From assembly GCA_033675265.1 (NCBI GenBank), contig JAUJYZ010001198.1:595001-659000 (forward strand): a stretch of DNA of 64,000 nucleotides, in the 5' to 3' direction. The notes beneath the pieces were generated by a model. The model did not search any database. It was not told the DNA's origin and saw only the letters and a program-made list of their open reading frames with translations. This DNA is from Actinostola sp. cb2023 (Eukaryota > Cnidaria > Anthozoa > Actiniaria > Actinostolidae). Shown piece after piece: positions 19,998 to 30,744 of this stretch. Position 1 is the stretch's first letter. Each line of letters opens with the position of its first letter. The position numbers and the translations under genes are program-made.

Positions 19998-22900
19998 TCA
20001 TTTGAGTAAATGATTATAGAATGGATTGACGTCAAGTTTACAATAATCACAGGGATAGTCTTTAGTCAGGAACGGTTCATACCTACATGTAGTCGTAAAA
20101 AAAATGACAAAATTAAACTTTTTTTGATAACAATGTTCATGATGATGATTGGTACAATAAATTAAATATGCTAATTATTATGGTAGCTGGCTGAAGGTGA
20201 TGACAATGATGATGAAAATGATGATGTAGCATGCGTAGCTTGGCGGTCTGGAAGGGGATTGGGGAGGGGGAAAAGGACTGATGATGATGACAATGATGAT
20301 GGTGATGATGATGACAATGGTGATGATGATGACAATGATGATGAAAATGATGATGTAGCTTGCATAGCTTGGCGGTCTGGAAGGGGATTGGGGAGGGGGA
20401 AAAGGACTGATGATGATGAAAATGATGATCGATGATGATGACAATAGTGATGATGATGACAATGATGACAAAAATGATGATGTAGCTTGCGTAGCTTGGC
20501 AGTCTGGAAGGGGATTGGGAAAAGGACTGATGATGATGAAAATGATGATAATGATTATAAAATTATTTCATGTAACGATTTAAATTAGACTCACCAATAA
20601 TTTACAGCCACATTTCTTGGTAGCTCTTTGCTAGGATATGACTGCACTTCATGCCACCAAAATGAAGGCATATACAGCACTTCTCCTTCATTGATTGTGC
20701 AATTCATGGCTTTAACAATTTTAAATTTTGGGTACCTGAAGAAAACAACAAGAAAATCAATAAACAAACAAAAGCAAAAAAGAAAGGATCAGGAAAGAAA
20801 GAATTTCAGTAGATAAGTAAGAAAGAATGAAAGAAAGAAAACTAATACTTTTTGGTAATTAACATTCTTGCAATAGGAAGTCCCAAAAAAAAAAAAAAGG
20901 ATGAATAATAATAAAGTGTCAGTAAACCCCTGTTTCTATAGCAACAAACCCACCTGGTATAGTCTGGTTTCAGTATATTTATTGGTGACATTACCATCGA
21001 TGTACTGTCCATAAGTTTCTTTCTACGGAATTTCATGCTCTTTGGATCATAGCCCAATACAGCTTCTTGTATATGCGCTTCATAAAGACGTGTATTGTCA
21101 TGTGGTTCATACAAAAGTACTTGCTTTTTTCCACTGATCTGAAGAAATAAATAATAAATAATAAAACATTTTACAGTATATATAGCACCACTATCCATAG
21201 CAATGATCAGAGCGCTTACAAGTGAAGGGCTCCCTGCAAGAATGGTGTAAGTGACTTATGATCAAAACCCAAATTCTCCTTTGAAATTCAAATAATCTCG
21301 AAGAGAATTTATTTTTTTGATCAGAGATCACTTATGTTGTTCTTGCGGGGAGCCCTTCAAGTGTTAAAAAAATGGATAAAAATATATCTTAAACACAGTC
21401 ATTTGCAAAAATTCTGGCCGCGATGAAATATCAATATATCGGGTGCATTATGGGTAATTAAATAATCGAAAATTCCTCTTAAAGCAGGTTAACGCTGTCA
21501 GCAAAGTTGGTAGAATAATGTTTATTTTATTGCTTCATTTAATAAGTTAGGAATCTCAAAATAGTATTATTTAATTACCCATAATGCACCCGATATATTG
21601 ATATATCGTGGCGGCCAAAATTTTTGCAAATGACTGTATGTACAAGTATAACACTGCATGTGCATATACACCTATTTCAAATAACGTCGCGTTCAAAGCA
21701 ACAAGCGTCAAGCCAAGACCGAAGTGAATGCTCGACTAATAAGGACTAATTACAAAATGTGAACATTTTCACGTGCTTGTTTGCATATCACACTTCGCTC
21801 CATAGAAAATAGGTCTGATTTGAATAATTTGACAACACAAAACCAGCATTCACTTCAGTCTTGGCTTGACGCTTGTGGCTTTGAACGCGACAACATTATT
21901 TGAAATAGGTGTATATACAAGTGCTAACAATGTACTTCGATGTAGAGCGAACAATCAGCTTAGCTCAGTGATTAGTAAATCTGTTGCAAATGAGTGGAAA
22001 TATAAAAGTGTAGGATTTTGCTTGGCCTGCCAAAACATTGCCTCAAGTATTGTGAGAGTTTGTTTAGAACTAAAACTTGATAAAAAGCAATTAAAGAGGT
22101 CTGTGCAAGAACATTGTAAGTGACTTGTGAATAAAATCCAAATTCTCCTTTGGAATTCAAAGATTAAAAAAAACTAACTGTTTATTTAAAGGGGGACTAG
22201 TACGTAAATCGTTCAAAATTTGATTTAGCTGAAACTTCACTGAAATAATCTTGAAGGGTCTTATAATTACTAGTTAAAATATTTTCTCATTATTGGAGAG
22301 GGAAGTACTATATTTTTATGAATCTTTAGAGGTGCCAGTGACGTCACTGACTCAACCCAAACTCAGCTCCATACATTTCTTTGTATTTTGTGATCAAAAT
22401 ATCTGAACGGTTTGTTCAGATAACAGCTCTGCACTGAAGAAAACTAGTCAAACAATAAAGCACATATAAGGTAAGAAAACTCCTTCACACAAACGTTTAG
22501 CTTCATAGAAATAAAATAGTTCAAGACATTAAACATGAAGAAATGTATGGAGCGAAGCCGTGATGATTGTTTGGGTTGAGTCAGTGACGTCACTGGCACC
22601 TCTAAAGATTCATAAAAATGTATTACTTTCCATTGGAATTTTTGAGAGAAAAAATTAACCAGTGATTGTATGGGTCTTTGAGAATATTTCAGTGAAGTTT
22701 CAGCTAAATCAAACTTTGAACGATTTACGTACTAGTCCCCCTTTAAGCGTCCAATGTGTTCTAGCGCTTGTGCACTAATTGGGGGACACTGTACTCACAC
22801 ACACTACCACTACATTCTAATATTCTATACATACAACTTTCAGCTCACTAGTTCGTTTTTATTGAGGGAGGAAAACCGGAGTACCCGCAGAAAGAACGAA

Positions 22901-25900
22901 CTGACAAACTCAGGTCCCAGGTCCGGGAATCGAACCCAGAACACAGAGGTGACAGACCGAGGCTCTCACCACTCGGCCACCCTTGCTTCCCTATATACAC
23001 CTATTCCAAAAATCGTTGTCTGGGCCAAAAGCAAGAAGCTGACGACCGCAAAGGGCATTGGAATTTTTTCCTTCTTCATTTATTCATCCGTAGACATTTT
23101 GACAACATGCATTTTCAAATGGCCGAATAGTTCCAAATGATTGCTATTCAACGCTCGTAGGGATAACTTCTCAAGTACCATGGATAAATTAATTAATTAG
23201 GAGATTCCCAAAGTCCTTTGCAGTCGTCAGCTTCTTGCTTGTTGCTTTCGGCCCGGACAACAATATTTGGAATAGGTGTATATAGAAGAGAATTTAGATC
23301 AGTGATCCTGTGGATTACTACAATGTATACAAATGTCATTATATGTACTAATATTAATTACTAATATTAATATTAATTTTTCATATATTTTTTCATATTG
23401 GGAATTCATCAGGGGTCGGGTATACTGCAATCGTTTGCAAAATTATTGACACCCCTCTCAAAAAACGGTGCTGAAAATGTTTCAACGTTTATTTTGGTGA
23501 CCCAAAAGTATCAATCATCCTTCTCCCCTCCCCCCTAAATCAATGTTGATGTGCTCTTGAAAATGATGTATCGTGTTGGCATTTTCGTCAACATTGAGAG
23601 GGGGAATGGGGGGTTTAGAAATGAAAGTTATGACACTTTTAATTGTCCCGTTTTGTCAGTGGGGGTGTCAAAACATTTTGCAAACAATTGTGGGTAACCT
23701 TCTTATTGGGTGGGACGTGGTGTAATGTATTTTAACCCTTTGACTCCCACGGCGCCCAAAACCGCCCGTAAAAATCGATACTGCTTTGAAAAATTCTAAC
23801 TTTCTGAATTTTCGTAACATCGATCTCATGGCCAGTTATTAGTGACAACTAGATAACTCTTCATATTTTAACCTCAAGTAAACTGACTTACAGGTCCGAT
23901 TTCTGGGCATTCGTTCAATTTGTTTGCCATAAAAATCAAAAATGCGTGTTTTTGACGCAATTTTACACCTCGAAAATGAACGACATTTGACTTGGATTTT
24001 CTTCCAAAATACATCCTTGTGAAACAAAACGCCACTTTCTCAGCAAACTTCCATCTCTCTTCTTGATATAGTCGTGAATTTTGCCCTCTCTTTTCCTTAA
24101 CTCGCCGAACAATAGCCATTTCCTTAGGCCCACTTTCGCTAACACGTGTTTTGTACTCTGCACGCCCGAAAAGGATGCCGGGAAACATCCGGGAATTTCG
24201 GCATAGATCTCCCCCGAAAATCCCTCTTTTAAGAATATATATAGAGTGTCGAGCCACTCGGTCCTACAGGCAAAATATTGCACCGGTTGCATTCTTTACA
24301 AGTCCAAAGTCGCCAAAAATGCCTTTGTAGGTCCTGGAATCCACCACAGAAAGACCAGAGAGACGATTTCACAATTGAGTCCGCCATTTTGAATTTCCAA
24401 ACGGCAAAGTCGAAATCTGTTCGTGAATTCGTATCTAAACTCCTGAGTTCTTCCAGGAGAACGGTCTCTACCACACCAGTCAAGCTTAATGATGCTGTCC
24501 TGGGGGCTTCTGTGGTGAATAATGGCTATAAACACTCTAAAAATGCAAAATTGACCGCTCCTAGTAGCTACGAGATGCCGTTCTCGAGGAGATTCACCAA
24601 AAGAGAAAGATTACGTCAGAACCTGAGCCCGTGGGCTTTCAGAACTGTCAAGATTTCCATGGAAACCCCTTATATGGAATCGAAATTTCCTATGGCGTGA
24701 TTAGGTCCAGAAAATCGCTAAAAAACTCAAAAGTCTCTGGGTGTCAAAGGGTTAAAGGGGACTTCGTGTCCTATTGTACAACACCTGCCTTATGGGCGAA
24801 TCTTGAAAATAAAAAATAAAAATAAAATAAATATGTAACTATGTACTATGTAACTATGTACTATGTAACTATGTACTATGTAACTATGTACTATGTAACT
24901 ATGTACTATGTAACTATGTAACTATGTACTATGTAACTATGTACTATGTAACTATGTACTATGTAACTATGTACTATGTAACTATGTACTATGTACTATG
25001 TACTATGTACTATGTACTATGTAACTATGTACTATGTAACTATGTACTATGTAACTATGTAACTATGTAACTATGTACTATGTAACTATGTACTATGTAA
25101 CTATGTACTATGTAACTATGTAACTATGTACTATGTAACTATGTACTATGTAACTATGTACTATCATGTAACTATGTACCTGGCACAAGAAGTTATCAAA
25201 TGGATCAAAGTGTAGTTTTCCCAATGTGTTACCATTGCTCAACCAAATGTTCAAGTGCCGTCGCTTCAACATCCCTGCTACAATTGGCATCTCAATGACA
25301 TCTTTCTCAAGTTCTGGCAGATGGCTAGGTATTGATGAGTATTCCAAATATGCTGATACATTTTCCCCTTGTCCTGACTGTTTGGCTGTCTTGTCTAATA
25401 AATGCATTAATTCTGCAAATTCAACATTCAAGAAAGCTGGGCGAACGACTACCAGGTCAGAGAAGGGTAAGTTGGCCTTAACTTCTGCTGGTAGCTTGAA
25501 ATTTTTGAAGTCTTCAAAATCTGATGCTTTTTCACATCCTTCGTATTCTGTACTTGGAGCAAAGGCAACTCGAACTTTGTTCTTCCCAAATTTTGATGTG
25601 AGAAATTCATTGGTCCATTTCGACATAGCTGGCCATTTGTCCATCGCACCTACGTAGGGAATCAACGTCTCGTAAGTTGCAATAGAAAATAAATAAATAA
25701 TAAAAATAAAATAAAAATAAAAATTTACTAAATCATTTTTTATGCATTGAATAACAGCTATAGCTTTCATACCTATTATGATTACTGGTTTGGATCTGAA
25801 TAAATACTTATGAAGAAACTCCTCTTTTGTTGGCATGGTGATTCTCTCACACGCAGCTCCGATATTCACAGGTCCAGATTGTCCATTCCGATAATTACTC

Positions 25901-26427
25901 TCACTTTCAACCTCATATAAATTCCCTAATATAAACCCTCTCATGCGACCTGCATGGGATAGAGTCCCTTGAAGATTTCTAAACGTCCCACAGCGTAAGT
26001 TAAGAAATTCAAGAATTGCTTCGGCAGTTATTGGTCCTTTGTATGTTTCGTCTTTGAGTTTTCTCCGAGGTGGCTTGAGCAAACACTTTCGATCGACCGT
26101 AAATTTTGGATAAAAGAGTAAATTATCGTTCCTATCCTTCGACGGAGCTGAGATCGTCCCAAGGAAATCCTGTTTTCCGTCTGAGTAGCTCTTGTCTGCA
26201 CTCAACAAGCCAATTTTGACGGCTAATTCACTGGAAAAGATGTGAGTGAGATTTTGCAAGATTGGAAAAATAGTTGAATTTGTGAATCTTGTGGCAACGA
26301 ACAAGCACGATTCTTGAATTAATCTGGGGATCTCGTCTGCTGTGTATTCTTCCAGCTGTCCACATCCATCGATTGTGCTTGGATTAATATTAAATAAGAT
26401 AAAATAAACAAATGCAATAGAAAACAT
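19998..26427 (-). CDS. JmjC/cupin_8 Fe(II)/2-oxoglutarate-dependent oxygenase with signal peptide, five exons
   Basis: Exons, in transcript order, 25773-26427, 25180-25649, 20954-21138, 20595-20735 and 19998-20082. All phases match, giving 511 residues. Junctions: ATAG|GTATGA, CGTAG|GTGCG, GCCAG|GTACAT, TTCAG|ATCAG, ACCAG|GTGGG, TTCAG|GTACC, TATTG|GTGAG and TGTAG|GTATG. The N-terminus has a hydrophobic signal (MFSIAFVYFILFNI) and a Cys-containing, possibly thioredoxin-like region to about residue 200. The oxygenase core starts at KPVIIIGAMDKWPAMSKW. Iron ligands are H365 and D367 (LHFDPFDNF) and H465 (PSFWWHEVQS), all retained, so it should be active. The end has YPCDYCKLDVNPFY. A secretory-pathway hydroxylase is inferred from the signal; the substrate is unknown. 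Intron 2 (21139-25179) is about 4 kb of inserted repeats; the third exon ends it. Confidence 0.92.
20195..20560. repeat. Minisatellite in last intron of the JmjC gene
   Basis: Three to four units of about 110-140 bp combine GATGATGAAAATGATGATGT runs with the block AGCTTGGCGGTCTGGAAGGG then GATTGGGGAGGGGGAAAAGG. The third unit has lost part of the G-rich block. Confidence 0.9.
21226..21357. repeat. Inverted repeat
   Basis: AAGGGCTCCCTGCAAGAA at the left is mirrored by TTCTTGCGGGGAGCCCTT at the right; the interior holds AGAATTT/AAATTCT arms. A related, partial copy seems to lie around 22105-22160 (GTGCAAGAACATTGTAAGTG, CCAAATTCTCCTTTGGAATT). Confidence 0.65.
21400..21648. mobile_element. MITE, TTTGCAAAAATTYTGGCC family, full copy
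   Basis: CAGTCATTTGCAAAAATTCT then GGCCGCGAT, ATATCAATATATCGGGTGCA and TTATGGGTAATTAAATAAT at the left are repeated inverted at the right. Internal sequence: CCTCTTAAAGCAGGTTAACG. Related copies lie at 48055-48285, 44349-44516 (ends lost) and 54304-54576. Confidence 0.85.
21667..21913. mobile_element. MITE with TACACCTATT ends, copy 1
   Basis: TACACCTATTTCAAATAACG at the left and its inverse at the right are flanked by TA. Arms extend about 70 bp through GCGTTCAAAGCAACAAGCGT and AAGCCAAGACCGAAGTGAAT. Confidence 0.85.
22190..22742. mobile_element. Inverted-repeat element AGGGGGACTAG, complete copy with TTAA flanks
   Basis: A 553-bp element starting AGGGGGACTAGTACGTAAAT and ending in its inverse, flanked on both sides by TTAA (22186-22189 and 22743-22746). 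Inner blocks GACGTCACTGACTCAACCCA and CTCCATACATTTCTTTGTAT also occur inverted in the second half. Related copies or parts lie at 15205-15535, 49213-49420 and 62995-63430. It is non-coding and non-autonomous. Confidence 0.88.
22857..22990 (-). mobile_element. tRNA-derived SINE
   Basis: Read on the minus strand it begins near GGGAAGCAAGGGTGGCCGAG. It has an A box (GTGGCCGAGTGG) and, about 45 bp on, a B box (GGGTTCGATTCCC), as in Ser/Leu-type tRNAs. A non-tRNA body follows, with GCGGGTACTCCGGTTTTCCT. The A box to B box spacing and the extended body argue for a SINE rather than a functional tRNA gene. Confidence 0.8.
22996..23280. mobile_element. MITE with TACACCTATT ends, copy 2
   Basis: TACACCTATTCCAAAAATCG at the left and CGGACAACAATATTTGGAAT then AGGTGTA at the right, flanked by TA. 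Arms carry AAAGCAAGAAGCTGACGACC and its inverse. Same termini as 21667-21913 but a different interior. Confidence 0.82.
23736..24751. mobile_element. piggyBac-like non-autonomous element with TTAA target duplication
   Basis: CCCTTTGACTCCCACGGC at the left and CTCTGGGTGTCAAAGGG at the right give 13 of 14 matching terminal bases. Both ends abut TTAA (23732-23735 and 24752-24755), the hallmark of the piggyBac superfamily. The 1 kb interior has frames of up to 140 codons with no transposase motif that I recognise. Confidence 0.75.
24831..25178. repeat. 15-bp minisatellite abutting a splice donor
   Basis: About 23 units of TATGTAACTATGTAC with short ATGTACT variants. The array ends within two bases of the JmjC exon 2 donor (exon end 25180), so the first intron bases GTACATAGTTACATG are themselves array sequence. 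Confidence 0.95.
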
Positions 26428-26636
26428 GATTTGAAAGAAATCTCGTTCTCTGAATGGTGGGGAGTGTCCTCTGACACAAAAGTTTGACTGCTCACCAACA
26501 CAGGTATCCCATCACCTAAACAGCAAAATTGTCATTTGACGGGATTTTTTTTGCGCATTTTGCATGGTCTATAGTCCATCAAAAATCGTCATTTCCACAG
26601 GAAGTCGGACTAATATTAAATAAATTTCTATAGCGC

Positions 26637-26731
26637 CATTGCTGTCTATCCTGATTTTCAGACGAGGGGGAGGGGGAGATAGCGAGAGCGGAGGACCACG
26701 GACCGTCTGAAAATCGGGCTACATTGCTGTC
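26637..26731. mobile_element. Palindromic element with 10-bp target duplication
   Basis: CATTGCTGTC flanks an element (26647-26721) starting TATCCTGATTTTCAGACG and ending CGTCTGAAAATCGGGCTA. The core is purine-rich (AGGGGGAGGGGGAGATAGCG). The termini match the element at 49516-49609. Confidence 0.82.
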
Positions 26732-27029
26732 CTAAGCGCTTTGCAATCATCTTACACCAGCCTTGCGTACTGTGATTAGTGCCGTTTATTACGCAACTCA
26801 GCACTTGGCATGGACTGCTGCACATGTATTATTTAATAAACTTTGAATGTAGATATATTTTTATCTTTCTTCTATTTATCTATCTCTCCATAAAAAAAAC
26901 AAATGAAAATCGCCATGAAAAATAAAAGTTTAATTGTAAATCTGAGCGGATTGGTTCAAAACGTCAAAGAAAAGCAATATAAAAGCAAAGAAAAAGAAGT
27001 ATTAAAAAGATTAACAAGAAAGAAAAAAT

Positions 27030-27132
27030 TGAACGGACCGGGACTCGAACCCGCGCGCTACTTAGGAAATTTATGCAAAACACTAAAAATCGACCATACA
27101 CCCAGACTTAAATGCTGAGACACCGTATGTTA
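27030..27132 (-). mobile_element. tRNA-derived repeat (SINE-like)
   Basis: The minus strand has a good B box (GCGGGTTCGAGTCCCGG). A possible A box with GTGTCTCAGCATTTAAGTCT lies about 70 bp upstream, too far for a simple tRNA without intron. It continues into a T/C-rich tail (TTTTTTCTTTCTTG). A functional intron-containing tRNA is less likely. Confidence 0.5.
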
Positions 27133-27329
27133 CGTATAGGACGAAGATTTCGGCCTCATCCGCGCTATCGGGTAGTACACAATCAGCGAAGTAGTCAAAG
27201 AGGGAGGGGGGAACAGTCGTATCCTAGTCCTAAATGACTGCCCCTTACCACATCAAGCTATCTGTACTTCCGATGGATTTCGAGGGAAAATTTAGTAGTC
27301 TATCGTGTAACGGTTATTGTTATGGAAAT

Positions 27330-27480
27330 TTGTGGACTAACGTAGTCCTCTGGTTAAGTGCTGGGATTTGGAAACCAGCGACCCGGGGATCGACTCTCGG
27401 TCGATTTTTCTTCTTTTCTCTTTTTCTTTTTCCTTCTTCTCTTTTTTCTCTAGTTTTCATTTTCTATTTCTTTCTTTATC
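27330..27480 (+). mobile_element. tRNA-derived repeat (SINE-like), opposite orientation
   Basis: GTAGTCCTCTGGTTAAGTGC resembles an A box and GGGGATCGACTCTCGG a B box, with a GCTGG/CCAGC anticodon-stem-like pair between them. A pyrimidine-rich tail (TTTTCTTCTTTTCTC and so on) follows to about 27480, as in the opposed copy at 27030-27132. Confidence 0.55.
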
Positions 27481-27920
27481 TTCTACCATTTTAATAGAAA
27501 ATAAACTTATCACAGAAGTTCATCTCAGTTGCGTACCGCACTAATTAAAATCTATGTCCCTGGTGTATTAATGAAATAAAATGACACTCTTAATAAACAT
27601 AGTGCGATGAAACTGTCTGATTAAGAATAAATTCAGTATTTACCTAGCTGAATTACCCGGTAAAACGTACGTTCCAAACTATTATCCTGGATCCGTCTGT
27701 CCGTCCGTGCGTTCTTCCGATCACTTCCCAATCTCTCCTTGACCAGCCTCACGCGGCCAGATCAGTCGGCTCAGTCCCAATTTGTTGATTAAGTTTTCCC
27801 TTGTTTGCTGACACGGATTTCAAATGTCGAGTTTGCAGCGATTTTATTTATTCGGTGGTATTGGATACGACATTCATTTGACTGGACAAAAATAATCCCC
27901 ATAGTAAATGCAAGGAATGG

Positions 27921-29630
27921 GCTATATGAAAATCGTCATTTTGAGCCATTTTTGCGCATTTTACATGGTCTATAGTCCATCAAATATCGTGATTTTGAGC
28001 CATTTTTGAGCGTTTTGCATGGGCTATATCGAAATATGGCGACCAATTTGAATAACCATTGTTCTTTGACTGACCAACCTCGTGTTCACGTGGGAACACA
28101 AAAGCGTTTTCACATGAATGAGAGGTTGGTCAGTCAGGAACAACAGTTATTCAAATTGATCGCCATATTTCGATTCGGTGTACAGTCCATCAAAAATGGT
28201 CATTTGACGGGATTTTTGCGCATTTTACATGAGCTATAGTCCATCAAACATCGTCATTTTGAGCCATTTTTGCGCATTTTGCATGGTCTGATTTTTGCGC
28301 ATTATGCATGGGCTATATATAGTCCATCAAATATTGTCATTTTTGCGCATTTTACATGGGCTATAGTCCATCAAATATCGTCATTTGGCTATATTCCATC
28401 AAATATCGTAATTTTGAGCCATTTTTGCGCATTTTGCATGGTCTATAGTCCATCAAAAATCGTCATTTGGAGCCTTTTTTGAGAATTTTACATGTGCTAT
28501 AGTTCATCAAAAATCGCCATTTTGGGCCATTTTTGCATGGTCTAGCTATAGTCCATCAAATATGGTCATTTTGAGCCATTTTTGCGCATTTTACATGAGC
28601 TATAGTCCATCAAAAATGGAGATTTGACGGGATTTTTGCGCATTATGCATGGGCTATAGTCCATCAAATATTGTCATTTTGAGCCATTTTTGCGCATTTT
28701 ACATGGGCTAGCTATAGTCCATAAAATATCGTCATTTGGCTATAGTCCATCAAATATCGTAATTTTGAGCCATTTTTGCGCATTTTCCATGGTCTATAGG
28801 CCATCAAATATCGTAATTTTGAGCCATTTTTGAGCGTTTTACATGGGCTATAGTCCATCAAAAATGGAGATTTGACGGGATTTTTGCGCATTATGCATCA
28901 AATATCGTCATTTGAGCCATTTTGAGCGTTTTCCATTTTGCATGGTCTGTAGTCCATCAAATATTGTCATTTTGGGCCATTTTTGCGCATTTTGCATGGT
29001 CTATAGTGCATCAAATATTGTCATTCTGGGCCATTTTTGCGAATTTTACATGGGCTATTATAGTCCATCAAAAATCATCATTTTGGGCCATTTTTGCGCA
29101 TTTTACATGGGCTGTAGTCCATCAAATATCGTCATTTGACGGGATTTTTGCGCATTTTACATGCGCTATACTCCATCAAAAATGGAGATTTGACGGGTTT
29201 TTGCGCATTATGCATGGGCTATAGTCCATCAAATATCGTCATTTTGAGCCATTTTGAGCGTTTTCCATTTTGCATGGGCTATAGTCCATCAAATATTGTC
29301 ATTTTGGGCCATTTTTGCGCATTTTACAGGGGCTATTAAAGTCCATCAAATATTGTCATTTTGGGCCATTTTTGCGCCGCATTTTACAGGGGCTATTAAA
29401 GGCCATCAAATATTGTCATTTTGGGCCATTTTTGCACATTTGGCATGGGCTATAGTCCATCAAAAATCGTCATTTTGAGCCATTTTTGAGCATTTTTCAT
29501 GGACTTTAGTCCATCAAATATCGTCATTTGACGGGATTTTTGCGCATTTTACATGCACTATACATGCGCTATACAAAAATCGTCATTTTGGGCAATTTTT
29601 GCGCATTTTGCATGGGCTATAGTCCACAAA
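27921..29630. repeat. 54-bp minisatellite
   Basis: About 30 imperfect units of GAGCCATTTTTGCGCATTTT then ACATGGGCTATAGTCCATCA and AATATCGTCATTTT. Variants include TTGACGGGATTTTTGCGC and AAAAATGGAGATTTG. A single isolated unit lies at 26534-26598. Frames in it encode repetitive Phe/Ala/His peptides and are not called as genes. Confidence 0.93.
28030..28172. mobile_element. Palindromic insertion nested in the 54-bp array
   Basis: CGAAATATGGCGACCAATTT then GAATAACCATTGTTC at the left is mirrored by GAACAACAGTTATTCAAATT and GATCGCCATATTTCG at the right. Inner arms are GACTGACCAACCTC / GAGGTTGGTCAGTC. Units of the array continue on both sides. Confidence 0.82.
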
Positions 29631-29721
29631 ACAATATTGAAAGATATATAAATCTTAAAAATCGACATCACAATTGTTTTTTATGGAAAGTTTATTGTTG
29701 TTTGTGAAAAGGTCTGGAAGT

Positions 29722-30135
29722 CGCGTGCGTCGTCCCGTGCGTCGTCCCGCGCGTCGTCCCGCGCGTCGTCCCGCGCGTCGTCCCGTGCGTCTTCCCGCGC
29801 GTCGTCCCGTGCGTCGTCCCGTGCGTATTCCCGTGCGTCGTCCCGTGCGTCGTCCCGTGCGTATTCCCGTGCGTTGTCCCGTGCATCGTCCCGTGCGTCG
29901 TCCCGTGGGTCGTCCCGTGAGTAGTCCCGTGCGTCGTCCCGTACGTCTTCCCGTGCGTCGTCCCGTGCGTTGTCCCGTGCATCGTCCCGTGCGTCGTCCC
30001 GTGGGTCGTCCCGTGAGTAGTCCCGTGCGTCGTCCCGTACGTCTTCCCGTGCGTCGTCCCGTGCTTTGTCCCGTGCGTTGTTCCGTGCGTTCTGCCGTGC
30101 GTCGTCCCGTGCGTCGTCCCGTGCGTTGTGCCGTG
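29722..30135. repeat. 12-bp GTCGTCCCGTGC array with a 96-bp higher-order repeat
   Basis: About 34 units. Because 12 is a multiple of 3, three frames stay open across the array (Arg-Arg-Pro-Val on plus; Asp-Asp-Ala-Arg and Thr-Thr-His-Gly on minus). A 96-bp block (GTTGTCCCGTGCATCGTCCC onwards) is duplicated exactly in tandem at about 29872-30063. Confidence 0.93.
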
Positions 30136-30744
30136 GAATGTTTTTGTGATGCAAAACACTATTTGTTAAGAGGATATTTATTTCAACATCGCGTAATATC
30201 CGCCAAAAGCGCCAAAAACGAGCGCTTTTGAACAGTTTGAATTTGGATTTTCGCTTTGGATTAACACTCTAATTTTATTTTAACCAAGCACAAACTATTA
30301 AAAACAAAGTAAATTGTCTACCTAAAGCTGTTTTAGCGTTGTACAAAGCCATTTTCCTGCTTTTTGTTTGAAATTTGAGGTAATTCGGGGGAAAACATCA
30401 GCAGCAATAGTAAATATACAGACCCATGTGGACAGTTTTCAAATCAAATTTTCACTTTGGATTAACACTTGGTTTTTGGCGCTCAATACGCGCGTTCGTA
30501 AAAAAATCTCCTCTTAATAGAATAGCTATGAAAATAATGAATTAGCAAATAAATTAATGAATTAATTAGTTTTAACATAACTTGTACATTACTTTAACTT
30601 AACATACCTTGTACATTCATGTGAAATTCTTAAAAGAACTTCCAAAACGAATGTTTTTTTTAGACATTTCTCTGGGGTGATATCTTTTCAAAATTTGATG
30701 CCACAAAATCCTTTTATTTAATATAACAATTTACAGTTCTTTTT
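30136..30744. other. Intergenic, no gene seen
   Basis: AT-rich DNA with a repeated phrase (TTTCGCTTTGGATTAACACT near 30250 and TTTCACTTTGGATTAACACT near 30447) and no recognisable exon. Confidence 0.45.

Noticed and set aside
22857..22990. Functional tRNA-Ser or tRNA-Leu gene
   Set aside because: A and B boxes are present, but the sequence continues into a SINE body and no clean acceptor stem is seen.
24278..24700. 140-codon plus frame inside the TTAA-flanked element
   Set aside because: No transposase motifs; other frames of similar length overlap it on the minus strand.
28912..29478. Repetitive Phe/Ala/His peptides in the 54-bp array
   Set aside because: Frames are broken repeatedly by unit variants and change between units.
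27921..29630. Possible CRISPR-like array because of evenly spaced repeats
   Set aside because: Units are contiguous 54-bp tandem repeats without unique spacers, in eukaryotic DNA.
29674..30231. 185-codon Arg-Pro-Val protein
   Set aside because: Open only because the 12-bp repeat has no stop in three frames; both strands give equally long frames.
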